DNA of 64,000 nt from Oopsacas minuta (taxonomy: Eukaryota > Porifera > Hexactinellida > Lyssacinosida > Leucopsacidae). The first letter of the stretch is position 1. Each line of letters starts with the position of its first letter. A program made the position numbers and the translations under genes. The stretch covers positions 310,001 through 374,000 of the forward strand of contig JAKMXF010000222.1 in NCBI GenBank assembly GCA_024704765.1, written 5' to 3'. Positions 58,612-64,000 of the stretch are shown here, piece by piece. Below the pieces are notes generated by a model. It saw only the letters and a program-made list of their open reading frames with translations. It was not told the DNA's origin and did not search any database.

Positions 58612-59834
58612 AGTTGTTACAATAGAGCCTAGATCATCTACTGCTATTCCTATAGGGTTACTGAATTCTCCTGCAGCTGAACCTTCTTTACCGAATTTAG
58701 TTATCAGTCTACCTTCATTTGAGAATATCTTCACTTGAGTGTAATGAGTATGTTAAGTTGTTGGTCTAAGCAAAAACAACGTACGTATTCCAAGAATTCT
58801 TTGTGTATAATACATCTAAGTAAATTGCCTTGTTTCGAAAATGCTTGTATAGGATAATCTGTCTTCTTAAAAGCTATGTAGAATACATCTCTAGCTGGTG
58901 AGATGTCTTGTAGCTTCGTATCTTCATTGAATTCAGTATATAGTTGTATATTGTTTTCTTCTACCAATTCCATTGTTAAGACTGATAACTTTACATTATT
59001 ATATTCACCCAAAAAGACATGAGTATTATCTGTGCAGATTCCTGACATATGGTCAAGAAATTTGCAGGATACTTTCTGGTAGGTAGATTTGTTGAATTTA
59101 ATTATCACATTGAAGCATTGAACAAAGATGAAGTTGTGTAGAATAAGGAAATTCTGTGGCCTTGTCATCTGTTCATCTTTTAGAGATTTGATCCAACCGC
59201 CATTTCCAGAGAATATCTGAACTCTATTTTCATTCCAATCAGCTACATATATCCTATCTTCAATTGAATCAATTGCTATTCCCCATGGATATTCTAACTG
59301 GTTATCTTGCTTACCTTGATCACAAGGACTCCACTTGAGTGTAATAGGAATGTTATCTTCAAACTTCACATATCTCTGCTTACTAGCACAGAAAGTATTG
59401 ATGCTATCTTTCAATTCTTTCACTTTCCAATTCAGTTTTATGTATGGAATATCAATGTTCATTCTTCTTTTCACTGACTCAATAGCTTCAGGTATTTGAT
59501 TGAGAGGATTCGGTAGAGATGGATCCAAATCTTTGAATATTTTCTCCATTTCTGTTCTGTGTTTGTTTAATTCTTCTATCTTTTTATGAATTTCTTCTTT
59601 TTGGAAGTTCATTCGTTGATTAGCTTCATCCCAGATAGTTTCCAATTCCCTAATAATCAGCTGAACCTTCTCTTCAATCAGCTGTTTCATATCTTCGCAT
59701 ATTTTCCTGACTAAAGACTTATTTCGATCTATCACCTCTCTCAGTATATTCATCCTGTCTTGTAGCTTGTTGCTGACCGGTATCAAGCTAACAGGCCCAC
59801 TAGCTAGATTCTCATTGATTTGTGCTGTTGCCAT
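58612..59834 (-). CDS. Coiled-coil / NHL-repeat protein, probably truncated
   Basis: The intact frame 59834-58731 encodes 367 residues: a coiled coil (about 20-110, with IIRELETIWDEANQRMNFQK) and the start of an NHL beta-propeller (YPWGIAIDSIEDRIYVADWN, ENRVQIFSGNGGW). The layout resembles TRIM-NHL proteins without RING and B-box, which are ubiquitin ligases or RNA regulators in animals. A TGA after LNILITLK ends the frame, yet one base away the repeat continues (VKIFSNEGRLITKFGKEG, NPIGIAVDDLG) to a GTACAT donor at about 58611. So a frameshift near 58735 has cut the propeller. It may still make a short protein, or be a young pseudogene. Confidence 0.65.
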
Positions 59835-60583
59835 TTCTCAGTTAATAAAATAGAAAAATATTTATTGTAGAAATGGCTTATGCATATTGACTGTATGAAA
59901 TAATATATGGGTATATGGTTCAGTATATTAATAGCCACACAATTGCGTAATGTTATTATGTAAACAGTAATATTTCTGTGTTTTGTAATGAATAAATACT
60001 GTATTTTATGCTTGAAATATAGCCAATCTTCTTCACGCATGGTTTTCTTATACTAATTTTAACATATTTTGTGGACCCTCTAGTCCCTTACGGTACATAT
60101 ACTAAAATGGAATACGAATTTTGAGATCCTGTGAGACCCAAATTCGACTTTTCAAAATACATATAGCCCATCATACACGAAGCATATTTGTTGTATCGTG
60201 TATGGTAGGCTTAAGTTTTCACTTTATTAAATCAAAATGGCTATTTGATTAGAACTTACAGTGGAGTATCCGAATAACGGACACGTTGGGGCATGGTATC
60301 TGTCCGTTATAGAGAGTGGTCCGCTCCTCGGAGACTGCTTAAGTATTAATTAATGACAAGCTTGGGCAAATTCAATCGGAGTGTCCGTTTTTGTAGACTC
60401 CACTGTATTCATATATTCAATGAATATATCCAATGAGTTATGGACTGATCATATTCTATGAACTGCAAGCATAAATCATTGAAAGAGCACAAACTATATT
60501 ATCGTATGTAATAATACAATAAACACAGTGTAATAATGTAGAAGTGATGGATGCGAATAACTAAATAAATATGAATTAAAATT
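59835..60583. other. Spacer with a MITE and a small hairpin
   Basis: Non-coding. Contains the MITE 60259-60405 and an imperfect hairpin at about 60166-60212 (CATCATACACGA / TCGTGTATGGT). Confidence 0.5.
60259..60405. mobile_element. Pogo-like MITE (CAGTGGAGTATCCGAATAACGG)
   Basis: Termini CAGTGGAGTATCCGAATAAC and (reverse complement) CAGTGGAGTCTACAAAAACG, with TA on both flanks; 147 bp. Confidence 0.8.
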
Positions 60584-61564
60584 CTAAATTTGTGTCAACT
60601 TAGACGTATAAATCTCTACAAATATTCTAATAACAATTTCATCTGACCCTGAGTACTCGTCTTTTAATAAATTTTCCTCTTCAGCCATCCGAAAACCTTG
60701 GCCCTTACTTTTCCCAACCAGTTGTCTGGAAAAATCTTCCTTGTATTCTGCTGTTTTTATTTGTGCAGAGATAGACCTTTTGGCGCTCTTACTACTTACG
60801 AGAGTTAGAGTTATTATGCCATCAAAAGGCCAAACTATAACCTTATCAAATTCACCTTTACACACGTGTATGAAAACCCTTAAAGCATCTTTCTTAGAAT
60901 CTTTGAAATTCATTGAAGCTTGAAATTTGTAGAATCCAAAATAGAAATATTTGCTAAGTTCAGTCGAATTATTTTTCAATTTCTCTCTTACTCCATTTAC
61001 TCTCCATTCTACTTCATGACCACGTTTAGTTTTTTGTTCTATTTCAATGAATTTTTCTTGCATTATCTTCACTTCTTCTTTCATCGTTGAAATATGCTCA
61101 CTCACCAATTTGATGTGTTTTACATTAGAATCATTTTCGTGAATTTTCATATCTTGTCTTTTACGTTTTATTTCACAGCCAAATTCTTTGTAACAGCATG
61201 CTACTTCCATAAAAGCACAAGTATCACTATGATTAATCAGCTCAGAAATTGTCCCATTCCATTCACAACCTTTCTCCTTCAAAGCACAACGGCAATTAAG
61301 TTTATGAATTGCTTTCATTTTTATTTCATCAAATTTACCAATATCTTTATGTAAGCAAAATTGGCATTTATAGCCTGTATCTGTCAGGCAAGGTTCACGT
61401 AGCAAACCATCACACTCAGTACACATTAGCATAGCGGAGAGGAAATTGTCTAATTCCTGTTCTAATAACTCTGGTTTATATCCATGGTATGAGTTGGTTG
61501 TAGATTTGTGAATACAGATTTGTTTTAGTGTGGTGTTTGATATTTTATCTACATCCTTCCACAT
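60584..61564 (-). CDS. TRAF-like protein with degenerate RING and MATH domain
   Basis: Single exon, 326 residues. TRAF proteins are trimeric adaptors, some with E3 ligase activity, downstream of TNF-receptor and Toll/IL-1 receptors. Order: a short Cys-rich RING remnant (about 47-75, CTECDGLLREPC...CQFC) with fewer metal ligands than a full RING; TRAF-type zinc fingers (about 90-135, CRCALKEKGCEWNG, HSDTCAFMEVACCYKEFGC); a coiled coil (about 150-190, MKEEVKIMQEKFIEIEQKTK); and a MATH/TRAF-C domain (about 205-322, FYFGFYKFQASMNF). The ATG at 61564 gives the only long frame. Signalling through an assembled trimer is inferred. Confidence 0.8.
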   Translation of the reverse strand: MWKDVDKISNTTLKQICIHKSTTNSYHGYKPELLEQELDNFLSAMLMCTECDGLLREPCLTDTGYKCQFCLHKDIGKFDEIKMKAIHKLNCRCALKEKGCEWNGTISELINHSDTCAFMEVACCYKEFGCEIKRKRQDMKIHENDSNVKHIKLVSEHISTMKEEVKIMQEKFIEIEQKTKRGHEVEWRVNGVREKLKNNSTELSKYFYFGFYKFQASMNFKDSKKDALRVFIHVCKGEFDKVIVWPFDGIITLTLVSSKSAKRSISAQIKTAEYKEDFSRQLVGKSKGQGFRMAEEENLLKDEYSGSDEIVIRIFVEIYTSKLTQI

Positions 61565-62114
61565 AACACAGGTTAAATATGAACCCGCGAAACTTTACTA
61601 AATGATAAAAACTAACAAAATACAGTGTAACCTTCAAAAACAGGATGCTAGGGACGCCGAAAAATGCTACCCCATTTGCATGGGACAAGGAATTCGCTCT
61701 ATTTAATTTCGCTCCGATTCCAGAAGTTCCTCGTTTCTAGAGGTTTCACAGTACACGAAAAAGTTTCAAACGAGTCATTGCATTATTTCCCCCAAATACT
61801 CTCTTGTAAATTATTCGATTACAGCAACCATTAGTCTGAATACATTGATAATAATTCAAAGAGAACAAAAGACCAAACAACTAAGTAAAATGCAATGAAA
61901 CACAGTACTCCACAATAACTTAAACAGACAGCGAATTGAAGAGACAATTTGTAGCTAAATAACGTAACAGATTCATAAAATTAATAATTAAAAATGAAAG
62001 AAAGTTCAGCAATATTTGTGTGTCGCAAAACCTCTGAAAATGCTAATAACGGAGCAATACTACGTAACTTGAATAAAATACTATTTATGGATTATAAGAT
62101 AGAGAGGTAGGGAG
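61565..62114. other. Spacer between the TRAF-like and Ig-receptor genes
   Basis: Non-coding; holds the MITE at 61622-61752 and the 3' UTR of the Ig gene. Confidence 0.5.
61622..61752. mobile_element. MITE, CAGTGTAACCTTC family
   Basis: Left end CAGTGTAACCTTCAAAAACAG; right end, reverse-complemented, CTGTGAAACCTCTAGAAACG. Related to 301-481. Confidence 0.6.
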
Positions 62115-63609
62115 TCATACGAACTGACCATCAGTTGAAAGGAACTCATCAGGTTGTGCTTTCATCATATCTCCAGGATACATTTCATGATGCATGTATT
62201 CATGTGGATACATTTCAGGTGCTTGTGCGAAGTTCCCAGGTATCATTGGCATGCTAGCGTGATGAATATCAACTGGAGGAGGGTAGGCGAGAGGCGCTTG
62301 AAGGAGTAGACCGTCTAGAGGGAGGCTAGTCGTGTCGCCGCCTGCTTGAGGTGGAGGATTATAAGAGGGTAGTCCTGTAGAATCAGAACCCCCTCCGTAA
62401 TACGGTGCTTGCTTATAGATCGGCGGATGCACGGATTTATTCGCTGGTAGACTTTCATAAGTTGGATCGAACTCTCCATCATCATCACTATCATCATCTC
62501 TCTTCTCTTTAGTATAAGACAATGAGAATTCTCCTGCTCTCCGTATGTTATAGGTACGTGATTGGTAATGATGTATTATAAGATAAACTAAACAGAAAGC
62601 TCCACCTAGTATCAGCACAATCAGAATTATAGCTGCTACGATAATCACAATCAACTGCCACAGCTCAAAGATACAGAAATACAAACCTTCACAATCCTTG
62701 ACGTATTCTACCGTTACACATTCTGACTGAATCCCACAAGTCTCATTCAATCCTTCTGTATAGACATTACAACAATATAAACCCTCATTACCTGACGAAA
62801 TAGTCTCTATGCTAAACGTATACTCGTCAACTACAGTCACACCATTTAGAGTGCTTGGTAGAGTACCAGATTGCATTGATACTTTCCTCATATATACCCA
62901 TTCTGAACTAGGCACTGGCTCGCCCTCAGAACTACATGTTATCGTAGTATTAAAGTGATCAATTGAATTCAATGGACCAGATGGAGTCACTTCAACTATT
63001 GCACAACTATTCACAATCAGTGTGAATGAATTTGTTACCTGAGTTCCAGCGCTAGTAGCTGTGCAGGTGTATACCCTGCCTGATTGTTGTCTATTGCCTA
63101 CAACAGCTAATGTATTATTAGGGAATATAGTGAATACTGTTGTATTAGCGATTATTGATCCACCAGCTGTCGACCATGTAACAACAGGTTGAGGCTCTGC
63201 ATATGCTACACAATCTTGAAGGTACATTTCCTTCTCCAAAATCTTGACAACGTCTGAAGGGAACAAAGAATCAATCACAGGGTCACTTGGTATTCTAACT
63301 GTTGAAACTTGTGACTCGTCAGTACCCTTGAAATTCTCACTTAAACATTTATAACCACCGTTATCCCTTGCAGTAACAGAGGAGACCGTTAACATAGAAG
63401 TGCGAGAGGAATTGTCTACGTTTTGAGAGTTAACTATCGTATATTTCTCAGATTCGGTTATATTAAAGCTTTCAGTGGGGCTGGTGAACTCCCATTGTAT
63501 CTGAGGTAGTGGATCTCCTGTAACCGAACAGCTGATACTGAAGATATCATTTACATTGTTATTGCATCTATGAAATCTGGGGTTGGATGTTGTGAGAATG
63601 ATGGAGGAA
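62115..63609 (-). CDS. Ig-superfamily single-pass membrane protein, 3' part
   Basis: The exon from acceptor TTTATAG (63610) to the stop encodes about 497 residues; upstream exons with the signal peptide lie right of the window. It has about three Ig-like domains: CSVTGDPLPQIQWEF...DNGGYKC; DCVAYAEPQPVVTWS...RVYTCTATSAG; and TCSSEGEPVPSSEWVY...EGLYCCNVY. A membrane span follows (FELWQLIVIIVAAIILIVLI), then a 140-residue tail rich in Pro and Tyr (PTYESLP, PPIYKQAP, PSYNPPP) that could bind SH2, SH3 or WW domains. Likely an adhesion or immune-type surface receptor. No clear orthologue recognised. Confidence 0.82.
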
Positions 63610-64000
63610 CTATAAAAGCAAAATTGCTGATAAATTATGAATTTGAAATATTTCTTTCCCCCAACTATCTCATGTTTTTTGTTATGCAATTATATTACCT
63701 GAAAATTACACAAATTCAGACACAGTAATTCCCGCCATAACCAAGACGGATATAACGAAGTGAATTATAGCATAGTATCCATGCTAGTATCACACGCTAG
63801 TATTTAGACACAACGCTTATATATATTCCAACAGGATGCCAAACTTCCATCCCGTTACGTCATGATAGAATCACACAAACCATGGATATATCTTATCTAT
63901 AACTTCTATGCCAGTTTCACACACTACTAAATTTAACTAAATTGCTAGGTATTTTGGATTAATGGGTAATATGAACAAATTTGTACATGTAGTCACGAAA
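63610..64000. other. Intron of the Ig-receptor gene, to the window end
   Basis: Non-coding; a CAGTAATTCCCGCCATAACC sequence near 63725 looks like one end of a pogo-like MITE. Confidence 0.4.

Noticed and set aside
60166-60212. miRNA-like hairpin
   Set aside because: Imperfect arms of about 16 bp with a short loop; too little to call an RNA gene without expression data.
1-64000. tRNA and rRNA genes
   Set aside because: Scanning for tRNA B-box-like GGTTCRANNCC gave only chance or coding matches; no cloverleaf could be built, and no rRNA-like sequence was seen.

Overview
The window looks like animal (metazoan) nuclear DNA. It carries a vinculin, a type I TGF-beta receptor kinase, an Ig-superfamily receptor, a TRAF-like protein, a RhoGAP, an F-BAR/SH3 adaptor, ING3, EDC4, DCAF7, IMP3 and ACAA2. 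The DNA is AT-rich, introns are mostly 40-150 bases with GT-AG ends, several large proteins have very few introns, and genes are nested inside one another. With the basal-animal gene set this suggests an early-branching animal, most probably a sponge. That placement is inference; no species marker was found. All exon models below were built by eye from splice signals, reading-frame phase and remembered family features.

Layout: 0.6-6.4 kb holds the 3' part of a vinculin-like gene (+). 6.4-14 kb is gene-poor, with one doubtful two-exon gene, an orphan single-exon gene (12979-13461) and a large repeat element with arrays of a TTAGGTCGAATT-type motif (9.9-10.7 kb). From 14.0 to 28.1 kb a complete seven-exon mitochondrial 3-ketoacyl-CoA thiolase (ACAA2, minus strand, 396 aa) is stretched around two long introns. 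These hold four plus-strand genes: two tandem paralogues that each join SAM-like, ubiquitin-like, von Willebrand A, ubiquitin-conjugating (E2) and U-box (E3) domains in one chain, then DCAF7, then a 17-beta-HSD12-type dehydrogenase with a one-base frame break. IMP3 follows (minus), then a type I TGF-beta family receptor (29.5-33.7 kb, minus), one of whose introns contains a perfect 102-bp palindrome.

From 35.4 to 42.6 kb a 20-exon minus-strand gene encodes an F-BAR, C1, SH3, SH3 protein (the fungal Bzz1 layout), with ING3 nested on the other strand in one intron. From 44.3 to 51.4 kb lies a proline-rich, YxxPhi-motif-rich RhoGAP gene with two possible first exons. EDC4 is a single exon at 52.9-56.2 kb (+). 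The right end (57-64 kb) holds a decaying NHL-repeat gene and a truncated copy of its body, a TRAF-like gene and the 3' part of an Ig-domain membrane protein, all minus strand.

Mobile DNA is dominated by short non-autonomous elements: many pogo/Tigger-like MITEs (termini CAGT..., TA duplications), hAT-like MITEs with 8-bp target duplications, and at least two other inverted-repeat families. No transposase gene, tRNA, rRNA or CRISPR array was found.
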